This document shows, in pieces, positions 1 through 13,568 of a stretch of 64,000 nt of DNA. Each line of letters begins with the position of its first letter. Position 1 is the stretch's first letter. Below the pieces are notes generated by a model. The model ran no database searches. It saw nothing but the letters and a program-made list of their open reading frames with translations, and was not told where the DNA came from. The position numbers and the translations under genes are program-made. The stretch comes from Stramonita haemastoma (lineage: Eukaryota > Mollusca > Gastropoda > Neogastropoda > Muricidae): assembly GCA_030674155.1 (NCBI GenBank), contig CM060324.1, forward strand, positions 49,320,035-49,384,034. Direction: 5' to 3'.

Positions 1-177
1 GAGGGCTGGGACTGAAACAAAATGTTCCCCACCTTCTTTACACAAACACTAGAAACAAAAAGGCCAGGGCAATAAGAATAAAGGAAAAATCACAAATACT
101 GGACACATCTTCCAGAAAAGCTCATGCACATATAGGTAAAGCTGCATCATTGCTTATCACAAAACTGACACTGCCTC

Positions 178-418
178 CAAAGACCATGATGTTTAACTGT
201 AAGCTAAAACAAACTGATATCTGCCCTAAAGATCATGATTTTCAACTGTAAGCTAAAACAAACTGATATCTGCCCTAAAGATCATGTTTGACTATAAGTT
301 CAACAAATCTCCAGGCATATGCCTTAAAGACCATATCTTGACTATTAACTAAAACAGACATCTGCCCTAAAAATCATGTTTGACAGTAAGCTAAACAAAA
401 CTGAAGTCATCTGCCTTA
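178..418. repeat. Degenerate tandem repeat, about 55-bp units
   Basis: About five units around CTGTAAGCTAAAACAAACTG, ATCTGCCCTAAAGATCATG. Confidence 0.7.
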
Positions 419-703
419 ATTATGCCTTTGTCATCAGAAAAAATTCCAACACTTTTCAGCAGTCTTGTTATCAATCTCATGAAAATAAAATCCAATCGTG
501 TGTGTGTGTGTGTGTGTGTGTGACTGTGTGTATACATGCATGCATACATTATATTTAAATATTCATCATCCATATGCACACAAGCTCAAATATATAAAAT
601 GCACTATAAAAAGAGCAATTACTAAACTGCATACAAGCATTATGTTTACAAGTCAAGTGCAGGTGTAGCAAAGTTTGATAGTACACAAATCCAGTCCAAA
701 TTC

Positions 704-1076
704 CTGTAACTTTTGTGACAAATCCAGTTCAAATGCCCCAAACCTTCATGACAAATCTACTTCAAATGCCCCAAACTTTCGTGACAAATCCAGTCCAAAT
801 GCCCCAAACCTTCATGACAAATCTACTTCAAATGCCCCAAACTTTCGTGACAAATCCAGTCCAAATGCCCCAAACCTTCATGACAAATCTACTTCAAATG
901 CCCCAAACTTTCGTGACAAATCCAGTCCAAATGCCCCAAACCTTCATGACAAATCTACTTCAAATGCCCCAAACTTTCGTGACAAATCCAGTTCAAATGC
1001 CCCAAACCTTCATGACAAATCTACTTCAAATGCCCCAAACTTTCGTGACAAATCCAGTTCCAAATGCCCCAAACTC
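704..1076. repeat. 33/66-bp higher-order minisatellite in a KNL1 intron
   Basis: Two alternating 33-bp types, one with AAATCCAGTCC...CTTCATGAC and one with AAATCTACTTC...TTTCGTGAC, form about five 66-bp units. It leaves two long open frames that are not genes. Confidence 0.9.
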
Positions 1077-1258
1077 TCAGTGTCTCTTCTTCACAAAAAG
1101 TTTCACTGATCAAAAAATTATTTTTTTTATCCTCTGCAATCAAAAGTGAAAGTCATGACAAAACAATTAAAATGCATACTAAGGCAGAGAGAGGGCAGAC
1201 CAATCATGAATGCAAGATCATAAATGCACGTACACCGACAACCCTATCACACCATTAC

Positions 1259-4200
1259 CTGTTCTGCCTCTGCCACCAGTCCGACTTGGCTTATATGTTC
1301 CATGACCCTCTTCTCTAGTTCTTCAGTTGATGCCCCTTCCCTGAGGACAAACACACATACATCAGTTTTCAACTCTAGTTAAATGTGATTTCCCAAAGTC
1401 CTATAAGATAAATTCTGTAATACTGAGGTGGTGTTATTCGGTAAAAAAAAAAAAATTCAAGCATTCAAAAATACATTTGAAGACAGTGTGAAGGACAGAC
1501 AAGGGTGTGGAGGAAGGGAGAACAGGTGAAGCGAAGAAAGAGCAAAACTCTTCCACTTCATTTTCAATCAACTTACGTATTATAAATAAAAGCTCCTTTT
1601 ACAGAGTACATACAAATCTACACACACCCATGACCAAGTCTGATTGTAGAGAATGAAGAGAAGGAAAAGAAAAAAAAAAAAAAGAGAATGAAGAGAAGGA
1701 AACTGAAGAGAGGAGAGAGCAGTGGCATAGGGCTAGGTGTATATACAATGACAGTGTACACATGCACACACCAAACTGATGACCCAGACATACAGTGACA
1801 TACACATAGCCAGATACTATTGGAGCAGATATAAGGTTTTCAATTTCAGAAATTTCTTAAACGAGTATGCAGAGGGATTTCTTCCTACTTAACAGTGGGT
1901 GAAAATGGTTGCATACAAAAAATCTCCCTACTGGTAAACCTTGGGAGCTCTAGCTGAGGAACAAAAAAAAAACTCAATAAAATAAATGTCCTTTGACAGG
2001 ACATGACAATGGCAATGTAACAGAGGTATGTTCTGAATACAGCACAAAGTTGGCTATCATGTGGGCTGGGAACAGTAGGCTTGACAGATAGGTGTTCTTA
2101 GTGCACAAGATGTGAGATACCACAGAACAAGGTCAGAAAGAAAACCCTGGTGGGTGTGCATGCACGCACACACACACACGACTTAACTTTTTCTGCCTTG
2201 CAAATTTTAGTTTGTGTTAATTCAAAACCAGCCCTACTTTTTCTTCAAACTGGTTCAGTTAAAAAACATTCTAACATTGTGACAGAAATAAGTCATCTAA
2301 TACGTTGTCTAGAATTAAGAGGAGCAGCTGTAAGCTTTTGTTGGGTCCCCTCTCATCTCGAATTTTGTTATAGTGAATGGGGTGACCGTCATGCCAAAAG
2401 GGGTATAAAACAAGAGGAAGAATCTAGTGAAATGATTTATCCACTTTCGATCCCGTGATTCATGTCAGTGTTCAGTGGGCTACAGAAACATGAACACACC
2501 CAGCATGCAACATTTACAATGAAATGAGCTGCTCTGAAGTTGGAATATATTTCGGCAGAGGCCAGCAGACGGACCTGTAAAATTACAACTACAGGAGAAG
2601 ACCAGGCAGTTTGCACCCCACCCAGTAAGGGAACACAGAGAGTCACCAAGAGTGCGCTTGCTCCTGCTGTGCAACAAAGGCTTGAAGCAAACAGAAATAA
2701 CAATACCCTCTTACAAAGAGACAAGGAGGAAAGCACAGTACCTTTGCTGTAGCGCCTCCATGGCACTGATGAATTCCAGTTTGGATTCACATTCTTCTTT
2801 CACAACAGACGCTGAATTCAACTGGTCTTCCAGTGTGTCACAGGATACCTCCTGAAAAAAAGACCCAGACATTTCACATTGGAAAATGTGTGCATGGTAG
2901 CTATTATAAATGCCAGTCCATAAGTGAATGCACACACTCACATACATAAAGGATATATAATGTCAGAGTCATTGGGTATGGTGGCTACCGCCATACTCGT
3001 GATGCCGACAAGTGAGATAAAGAACTAATACTCCATAAGGGACTGGCACCTTTTCTTTGCTGAGAACAAGAGTGCCAATCCAGGAGGGGAAAAAAAACCA
3101 AATATAACCTGCCATTAATCAAGTTGACTCATCACAGTGTTTTCTGCAACAAAATATAACCGCCTTTAACTCTTATTGGTCTTTTCAGCAACAAAATGCA
3201 TTATGCATTTTCATTGAAAATTCACTATCATTGGGTAATTTGCTGTAATTGACAATGTTTTTCTTGTCTTGACCTTGCTTAGAATTCATGCTGCTGATTT
3301 TTGGGCAAGACTTTTAACACCAGAGAGTTTTTTTGTTCCCCTATTTATTATAAAATTAAAAGCTGCTTGCTGCCATGTCCTGAGACCTTTCTCCACAGGC
3401 AGTATCATTCACCCATAATAGAACTCAGCAAGACTGACAAGCTCCCTCAGGGAAATACAGCCATCATCTAAAAACTGTGAATTTTTTTTTTTTTTTTTAG
3501 ACAAAAACAAAATAAGATACAAGCAAAACAGTAACACAACATTGTTGTTTGTTTTGCTTTGTTATTACAGATCTCTGACAGCTTTTGTTGACAGTCAGTT
3601 CTTTGCTTTGCAGCCTTACTGACAGTAACAGTCTATTCTTGGCATGCCAGATAGTACTTAGTGTACAGCTCTGTACTGCAAATAGAATTTCCCTGACTTA
3701 AACAAGGACAGTGCTTAGTCTACAGGCCTATATTGCAGACAGAATTTCCCAAACACAGGAACAGCTCTTTCCTACCAAGCTGTGCTCACCTGTCTGACGG
3801 CCACACTGCTACGTCGGCACACCCATCCTCTGAGGTCTGACCGTGTGATGCCCAGCCTTTCACACGTCTGAAGGAATGAGCTTTCCTCTTCTCCCTTTTC
3901 CTGAAACAGCAAGATTGACTTTTTTAAAAATCACATGCGGAAAACACCATTCCCATTCCCATTCTGAGCTAGACAGCCTTCTTCAGTACTTAGTCCAAAA
4001 CATTGTTCCGCATTAGAACAGGCAGTCTGATCCTCCTAAATCTATAAAACAACAGATCCCCCATCACTGGTCTCTGACAATATTAGCATATATACACAAA
4101 ATGCTAACAGTAACGAAAATCGACCCTGTTGTCTAAAAAAAAAAAAAAAAAAAAGCATCCCCCAAAATGCACATTACATCTTTTTTTCAAAACACAAGTG

Positions 4201-7200
4201 GATGGCCACTTAAAATTTGCCATATGTACAACAAAACGAGCCACACATGTTCCAAGTTAATCTGAACTAGATAAATACTTTTTTTTTTAAAACTGAACAG
4301 AGAACAGAGCTGAGGAAGGAGGAGGCAAATGCTAACCTGTTTTTCCACAAAGCTTCTTCCCGAAGACAAGAAAGATCCAGTGGCATTGTGGATGGCTGAC
4401 ATAGACATGGCGGAACTGGAAGCCCATGAGGTGTTGGATGCTGACAGGCCAAACACGGGCATTGTTTCACTTATAATGTCCATGGAACGACCACTGTGAC
4501 TGCTGCTGTTGCTGCTGCTGCTGCTGCTACTTGGTTTCAGAATGTGTGTAAGTGTATCTGTTAATTGCTTGCCTGTTGACAGGAAATCAACTTTGTCGTT
4601 ATTGTCTTCCTCTGAAAACCCTTTCGGTTCAGGTTCTCTGAAAATATCTGAGTCCTTACTGTCCACTGATGAAGACACATTTTGAGAGTCTGATACCAAG
4701 TGGTCACAAAGCCGTGAAGTTTTCAATACAGACTCACTTTCTCTGTTTGAATCTGACAGAGATCGTTTAAGGGAATTGCTCACCAGCACACTGCTTTGTC
4801 TGGATCCCGTGTGAGAGTCAGGGATGTGAGCCAGTCTTGTTTCAGGTGTGTGTGTTAGCTGCAGCTTTCTGCTGGAGACACTGCTTTTACTCTCCTGTTT
4901 AGGCTGTTTTGAAGGAGACAGGTCCTGCCCTTTATGTTCCTTCTGTGAGGTTGCCTTCTCAGGTTCTGCTCCTTCCAATGATTCTCCTTGATTGATCTGC
5001 TTTCCAAGATTTTCCAACACACGTGTAATGTCCATCAATGTGGTGGGTTCCCTTTTAAAAAATCCTTCTCCAGCTTCCTCTTCTGTTTTAGCCACTAAGT
5101 CTTGGCTTTGACCAGAAACATTACTGGTCTTTGCACTGGCGCTAATATTCTGAGCCTCAGCAGAGCCTTTTACAGGTGACAATGTACGATCCAGTTGAGT
5201 CTGGTGTTTTTCATGAGAAGGAACAACAGATTCTCCTTTCGTGGATTTATTCATCACAACTTCAGACTTGTCCATGGATGACAAGCATGTCATGTCCATG
5301 ACATTCATGCTGCTGTCATGGCAGAATATTTTAGTCTTTTCTCCGTTTTCCTTTCCCAGCCTACTCTCCTCACTGTGCCCAGGCATCTTCCTGTCTGTGT
5401 TTTCTGCTGCAGGCAGTTCTGCACAGGTCAGACTCATGTTGGCTGCTGTGGCTTCCTGGGAGAATACTAGTGTTCTCTCTGATGGCCGATACTTTTCAGA
5501 AAGAATGTTGTCTCTGTTTTCTGTGGAATCTGTACAGCCTGACCTGGATGCGACTCTTTGACGGTTGCCCAGGTTTGCTGCTTCCTCCTTCTCCAAAGTC
5601 TCCCCCATGGGTAAGTTAGCACAGGTCAGACTCATGTTGGCAGCACTTGCATCTCCTGAAAACACCATACTTTTCTCCCATGAGGGATGCTTTCCTGGAA
5701 CAAGGGCAGCATCTCTTGTCTGGTTCATGTCTCCACTGTCCTGTTTGAAAGTGATCGTTTTGTTCTCTTCATCACATTGTAGTTTCTTCTGCTCAATGCT
5801 ATGTGTTGAAGTTAAATCAGCACAAGTCAGACTCATATTGGCGGCAGTAGCTTCCTTGGCGAACACGACGCTTTTCTCCAATACCTGCCGCAAGTCAGTT
5901 GATGGCCTCTCCTTAGTCTGTCCACCTGTCCTGTTCTGCTGTATCTGTGAAAGGTCGGCACAGGTGAGGCTCATGTCTGCACCCATGTTGTCTGTTTTGA
6001 AGTTACCGTTCTCTGTCAGCTCAAGATCAGCACAGGTCATGCTCATATCAGCTTTGGATTCTTCAGTTTGAAATGCAGTGCTTCTGTTTATTACACTCCC
6101 ATCAACTGCTGCTTTGGTTGAGAGATTAGTACAGGTCAGACTCATATTGGCTACAGTCTCTTCCCCATACACAACAGTTCTGTGCACGCTGCTCTTATCC
6201 ACGCTTCCTACAGGCTCTGAAACAGCACAAGTGAGACTCATGTCACTCACAGCATCTCCTTTGTCAAACATCACTGTTCTGTTAGTTGCCGATTTTTCAG
6301 GCGGTACAGTGTGAGGGAAAGTGACGCAAGTTAGGCTCATATCAGCGGCTGTACTGTCCATGTTGAAAGCAACAGTCTTTTCATGACTCTCTTTTTTGAA
6401 GCTGTTTTCTCCCTTTGCTGGAACGGTTGTGTGCTTTGCTTTCTTCTCTCCATACACTGGGGCTTCACGCACAGAAGGATGGCCAGAAGTGTCCACAGCC
6501 TGCATAGATCTCATGGACTGAGACAAACTGGGAATTCCCTGGCTGGCAATGCCAGCATTAGGGTGTTGAAGATTGTGATCAAAATCCTGAGTGATTTCCA
6601 TGTCATCACCTGAGGCAAAGTGCACAGTCTGGTTCACTGGATCTGCAGAAGACAGCGGATACTGTCCCCCAGACATGCTGGCAGCGACGTTCATGGGACA
6701 GGTGGCAGGGATGGGAACCACTGGAGCACTTCTGTCCGTCTGCACAGGCCTCAGCGGCACTTTGCTGCTGTGCTGATTGACACCAGTGGCAACTTTACAG
6801 TTTGAGTCGATGTTTTCTTGATCTGTGAACAAAGCAGTTTGGTTACAGCTCCTTTGGCAGGACAAAGCATGCCCTGACGGCATATTACTGTTTATTTTAC
6901 AAGCCTGTTCTCTTTCTATGAAAGCTTGTTCAACTCCTATGACATTTGCAGCTGGAGGTCCAGGCATATTTTGGTTTGAAGATGAGGAAAAACAGACATT
7001 CTCTTTGTCAACTGAAGGCTGACCAACTGACGGGGGCGATATGCTGTGCCTGTCTGTAATGTCCATCAAGGCGTTTCTTGTTTGACCTGAAGATGTGTTG
7101 ATCTCTTGTTTACAAGTAAGGGAGACGTGTGTCTCAGCTGAAAAACTAGTGAGACCACTTGGCTGAACCGACATTCTGTATGTGTTATTCATGCAAGCTG

Positions 7201-10200
7201 TCAACTCCATTGCTTCGGCGTCATCTTCATCATTTTCCACAGCATCTGATGCTAAACCCTGTTGACATTTCTGGGTCATGGACTGCATGTGCTGAAATGC
7301 ACTGGATGTAGATGCTATCTGGCTGATTGATTTGCTGCCCAGCTGACAAGTCAGTTCCATAGTCACATCACCATCTTCTCCCTGCTCATTCTCATCGACG
7401 TTTGATACAGGATCTTGGACACATGGGTTGCATAATGCTGTAGACCCAGCAGCTGTTGCACCTGCCAACATGGGACCAGTTTGCCGAAGGGAAGCCAGAA
7501 AAGATTTGGCCGATACCTTTGGGACCTCAACTGGATTCAGATCACTACTATTCCTGGTTCCAGACACAGTTTCTGCTTCCTCTAAGGGAGCCTGAGGATT
7601 GAATGCTTGAGGAACCAGTTTAAAATCATAGTGACATTATGTACGGTCAAGTTCTGGGTCAGTTCCATGGCATTCTCATCAGCACAGGAATCAGAAAACA
7701 TGATTGTTTGCTGCTGCTCCTTTTCCTGATGGCATCCAGATCCTTCATACCTCTTTTCATCTTATTGAGGAAATCACGGGCAGAAATTTTGGGCGAGTTC
7801 TGGAAAGTGAAATCTCCTCTGGTGTTGTTGACATTGGTGAGATCCATGGTAGCCCCATCCTGGTTGTCAAACAGAAGCGTCCTGTTGCCCTGACTATGGA
7901 AGTTGAGTTCAGGAGCTCTCTTCAAAGAGGTCTGCTTCTGAGCTGTTCGGTCAGTCGGCTGTGACTGAGCCTGGCTGATTTCTGTGGCTGTTTTCCCTCC
8001 TGGATACATGGAGCCAGAGGGCAGGGTGGCAATGCCAGCTGCCACACTATGGGGCCTTGTGGATGGTGCTGGCAAAAATACACTGTTCTCTCGCTGAGTT
8101 ATTTCTGACACATCCAGTCCCCCAGCTTCTCCAAACACACCGCTGTCCAGTCTGAAAGCAAAAACATGCATGCTCAACTACACAGAAAATCAATCAATTT
8201 ATTTTTTTTTCTGAAACAATTAAGTCCTGAAATGATAAAAGTCTTGTGCGTGCATATTCCTACAGGACTTGACTTTAGCCTACTAGCATGTCTCTGTATG
8301 TGCAATCACATATGCCCTAAGACATGATGAAACAAATTGGGAGAAAAGCTTCAAAAAACCCTCTTCCCCCTTGTTTAGAAACATATGTTACTATTCTCTG
8401 TTCAGCCAAAAAGCCCATCACTTTACATTACCACCTTAATTCTCATATCTACAACCTTTGTGATGACAAATCTCACCAATATGAAGTCACAGTCAGCTTT
8501 GCCAATGATAGACTAATGAATAAAAAGGAAGACTGACAAAGATTATAACTTCAGAATCAAACTAAAAAAACTGGAGAAAAAAAATGTCCCAATGATCATG
8601 CTGCAGACTTGTTATTCACCCAGTCAACTCCATCATTTGGGTAAAACTGCATTCAATATTTTCTGGGCTGTAAGGTGTGGGTCAGCAAAGCACAAGTGAA
8701 ACTAGGCGCATGACCCCCCCCCCCCCCCCCCCCAATTTCTGCATTGCTCTGTACCTGTCAAAACGTCGAGTGGATTCCCGGAAACCACCATGGTTAGCCA
8801 TGTCAGTGATGAAGGTGGTTTCCCCATCATCCAACATAAAACTGGAGCCAGCTGCTGCATTGTTCTGCAATGGCTGGTCAACTTCTGCATTCTGTCAAAA
8901 GACATAACACAGGAAAAAAACACATATAATCTCTTCCTAAATTTCAGTTTTTAATACAGCTGAGCTATTCTGAACCCCCACCCCCAAACACATTCCAATC
9001 CTCCCCTCAAAAGCTTTAGAGATTTCAGTGTTCATTAAAGTCCACAGAGTTTTAGTTCTTTTTCTTTCCAAGAGCAAGTGGTTCATGACGTTATAAATCA
9101 CACTGGACACTGATCAAACTGTTGACTGCAATTGCAAGGCTACTCAAAAATGTGAGAATACATAAGGCATGAAACCATTGCTGATAGATCTGTACTTTCA
9201 ACACGCAGTGACCCTTAAGCATTTCACCAGTTGTTCAACTAAAACAAAAACCATCTCCCAGACCTCCCTCATCTGCAGATCACAAATGAGAAGACAAAAG
9301 CCCCAAAGAATGCACTGTTAACAAGTCAAACAAAACGATTACCTTGGAGTTAAATTTGTGCTGTATAATTTTTACAGCCTGAAACTACACATTTTCTTTC
9401 AACTGAATGGATTCAATAAAATCAATGAACTTACAGAGGGTCTATGGGCACTGGGCACAGTAACTGCATCTTGTAGACTGCTGTCTGCTGATGTGTCTGC
9501 AGAATCATTGTGTTCTGCTGCCTTCAGAATCTGGGGAGAGTCTCTGGGAAATTCTCTGTGTAAGAAAACAGCAAACATTCACTCAACATATTGTTCAAAA
9601 GCACCACCTTTACAAAAATAAAGACACAATAAAACCACTATCATGTCAATGTCACAATGAATCATACCATGCAAACTTTCACCACAACATTTTCAATTTA
9701 TTCTATGTTGTTTCTAGCCCTGCTGACCATGAGGCCATATCAGGGGTGTCAATTATTCAGCTTCAGCAACTCCAATTACATTCACTTCAAGTCAAGTCAA
9801 AATCAACTCCATTTAATATCCCTTCAAAATATCTAACACTGTCAATCTAAAAAAATTTTTTAAAGAACCCACATAAAAAACCCAATGCATTATCTTCTTT
9901 ATTCAATTTCTTAAACTCAATAAAACCTGGCCATGTTGAGGGAACCAGCCATATCACTAGATCTATCATCCCCAGGCAACAAAAAAGCATAATAAAAAGA
10001 TAATCAATACACCAAAGTAACCAAAAATACATCAAGAAAAATGCCATATGGGCAAATAACATTGCAGAATGGACATCCTGTGCCTGTCCCAGTGTTTACA
10101 ATATCACTGCTTGGTCACCAAAACAAAACATTACAGGCAAAATGTCATATAACGTATGAAAAAACCCAACCCAAACTATTGGTGAGATTTGGTTGAAAAA

Positions 10201-11173
10201 AAAAAAAAAGGAAAGGAAAGACAAAATTAGCGAGAGAGGATAGAAAGGTAAGGAAAAGGACAGAAAGAAAGAGAGTGACAGGAAAGAGGAAATTTCATGA
10301 ACATCTTGCACACACACTAAAAACCCATTCCGCCTTTTGGAAGAGTAGGCCATTGTGAGCCAGTAGGAACGTATAACAACCCCCCCTCCAATGCAAACAG
10401 GAGTGACATGTTTAGACACCATCCCAATGTCGGAATGCCACTACCTAAATGGTGGTGGTGGAGGGGGGGGGGGGCAGGGGAGAGGAAGTACCCATGCAAA
10501 AATCTCACCATTGGTAAACCTCGGAGCTCTAGCAGAGGAACAAAAAAAAAATTACTAGTCATACAATCATTTCAAAGTTTTCTTTCAAAGGAAAAGGTTT
10601 TATCCCTCCTGAGCATTCAAAAAGTCTTAACTGTATCTATGGTGTACATCACATGTAATATAAAACCAGCGTCACTTACTTGATACAGCAAGTCTCCGCA
10701 AAGCTCACTCTTTTTGATTTTGTGAACTCTGGCCTTTTGTCCTGCATTGAAACACAAATATATGAGTACACAAGAAAAACCACTTTCCAATGGAGACTAA
10801 AATATTCAATTCACTCCTTGAATGTCAAAGGTTCACTAGGTTTGAAGAATGAAATACATTTTTTCCTCCCTGATCTTACTTAGAGTCAGAAATTTTCACA
10901 TAAGTATGCTTATCAATCATCATACTGCACTCCAAATTAAAAAAATAAATAATAAAAAAATAAACACTACTATCTTATGAGGATGATTATTGAAACCAAA
11001 CAGAGGTCTACTAAGAGCATATTTTAAATTTTTTTTATATATATTGAGACCATGTCTCTTATTGGTAGGTTTTGTTTTGTTTGCTTTTTGTTCATGTGTG
11101 TGTGTGTGTGTGTTGTGTTGTGTTGTGTTGTGTTGTGTTGTGTTGTGTTGTGTTGTGTTGTGTTGTGTTGTGT

Positions 11174-11204
<31 letters not shown>

Positions 11205-13433
11205 TGAGACAGGAATGTTTCAGCTTTTTCTTTCTGTATTACATACCAAAGAAATGTTCACACATCCGTGCCATACTTCAAGCAATCAAAATGAAATAAC
11301 ATCTTTTTAAACAGTTTAAACACCTCTGTAGGGATTACTGAGAGGGAAAAAGATTGGTAAAGATAGAGAGATATTCAAAAGAAATAAATCTGCATTACCC
11401 TCACGTTCACGTCAATATCAGCTAGAGCTGTCTTCAGAATCTGAAACAGAGACACAGACACACAGCTCTGTGAAAACATATTATGATATTATGGATTTAA
11501 GTTCACATTCCATACTGCGCTCACATGATTAAAAAGGTACAGCTTAATTAAACAGCCATGCAGTTTTTAACGTCTGGATAAATCTCATTCTATTTTTTCT
11601 AAATAGCTTTGATAAACAATGGTCACATAGTGAAGTCTTTGTCTTTTAAAAAAAACAAAAAAAACAAAACCAGTGAAGACAGACTAAGACAAGATGAGGA
11701 CAATGATGATGTGAAGATTAAAAATAAAGGGAATACAAGTAAGCAGCTAAAGGCATGATACATGTTTTACTTGACACCAACATGGATTTGATTATCATTA
11801 TGTCTGACAGTCAGCACTGTGGAGTCTGTCAAGAAATAAAACATGTTAGTAGTTACACTTTTGTCAAAGGATTTCTATGTAAAAAAAAAAAAAAAAAAAA
11901 AAAAAAGGGAAACTTTTACATGCCATCTTTGAACAAAACTTACATAAAAATGTAGATCCATTCTTTACTTTATAAATATGATTAAATACATTATGCTATA
12001 GCCTATACCTTTACTTTCATATTCTTCATTCCCTTCCCTGAAGAACCCAAAACACAGCATGCACTTGTAAAACCCCCCCAAAAATGCTTAGGACAATGTT
12101 CATATATATATATATTGAAAAAAGGAAGAGCAGTGAAACATAAAATGACACCCATAAAATACATTTTTGTGTGTACACGTGTATACATTTTATGGAGATA
12201 AGTAATGGCAATGTTGGGTGACTAAGATTATAGGAAGAGTACAAAAAAAAAAATCCAAATAGTGACATCGAATGATTGATCTAGACAAACTGATTACACT
12301 AAAATTATCATGATGGGTGGTAATGGGTTGGAAGCTCACTTACTGAAGAGCGACGGCAATTTGACCGCTTTCCTCTGAAACAAAAAAATAACCATAAAAT
12401 TATGTACGCAAAAAACATACTGGGATTTTGCTACTTTCCTTGTTACAGTACTTGCTGCTCGTCTGCTAATGCCTTGATTACTATATAATAAAGTAATGTG
12501 TGTGTGTATGAGTATGTCTGTGTGTGTGAGCGCGCATGTGAGTATGTGATATATATATATCATATGTGTGGGTGTCTGCATGTGTGACTGTGTATGTGTG
12601 TGTGCATGCACTTGCGCACTTCGTATGGACCTCATATCAAAATGTCACTCACATGCACACACATACACACCTAGTACAGTAGTAGACCTGTAGAAGTACT
12701 CACATTCACTCACAGTATAAGTCACACACACAAATGACAGACACACACTCACACTGCTATCTGAAGGAAAGGCACACAGGTCTGTAGACCTGAATCACAG
12801 CAGCATCGTGTTTTAAAACGTATTTTTATCAAAACACCAGCCTATACCCAAAATATTTGTGATAGGATTTCCCCCCCTTGGAATCAACTATGGGCCTTAC
12901 AACTGTTCCAAGTCCCCACAACTGTACATCTAGGTATTTCAGAAGAGACAATGACTGGTGCATGAGGTCTGGAGTGCAAGTGTGCGCAGAGTGCTAAGTT
13001 CTGATAAATTAAAAGTGTTAACATGTGTGTGTTTATTTTATTATTTATTTATTCTTTTATATTGAGGATAATGGAATAAGCACTCATGCTTTTTTACATC
13101 CTTTGATCCAGTCCCCATGTGTATGCAGTTTTCAAAATCTTGTCATCTGTTCCCACCAGCACACAATGGCCTACTCTAACAAAAAGCAAAACAGGATTTA
13201 ACATGTGTGCAAAATGTTCTGCATGCGTTTGCACACAGGACCTCAAAGGACTTTTGGGGAGAGTACTGAGTAGAGTCAGCACTGATGTTAACTACAGGGG
13301 GAAAATCCCCTCAAACGGGAATCAAACCAGGATCGTCAAAAATTGCGATTGCAATGTTCTGACCACTAGGCTATCCTGTCCCCATGTGCGTGCGTGCGTG
13401 CGTGATGATGATGATGATGATGAATGATGATGA

Positions 13434-13466
<33 letters not shown>

Positions 13467-13513
13467 AGATGATCATCATCATAGTTTAGTGTGTGTGTGT
13501 GTGTGTGTACACG

Positions 13514-13568
<55 letters not shown>

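Noticed and set aside
178..418. CRISPR-like array of direct repeats, here and in other minisatellites
   Set aside because: No unique spacers between repeats; units are contiguous tandem repeats in eukaryotic introns.
704..1149. Two overlapping 144-codon plus-strand frames
   Set aside because: Frames through a 33-bp minisatellite; no start context, splice sites or protein similarity.
2437..2790. 117-codon minus frame with a hydrophobic stretch
   Set aside because: Crosses the KNL1 exon 9 splice boundary in another frame; no family similarity.
4187..4336. Extension of the KNL1 frame to 4187
   Set aside because: Lies beyond a good GTTAGC donor; the residues are hydrophobic and unlike KNL1, and exon 8 continues in phase.
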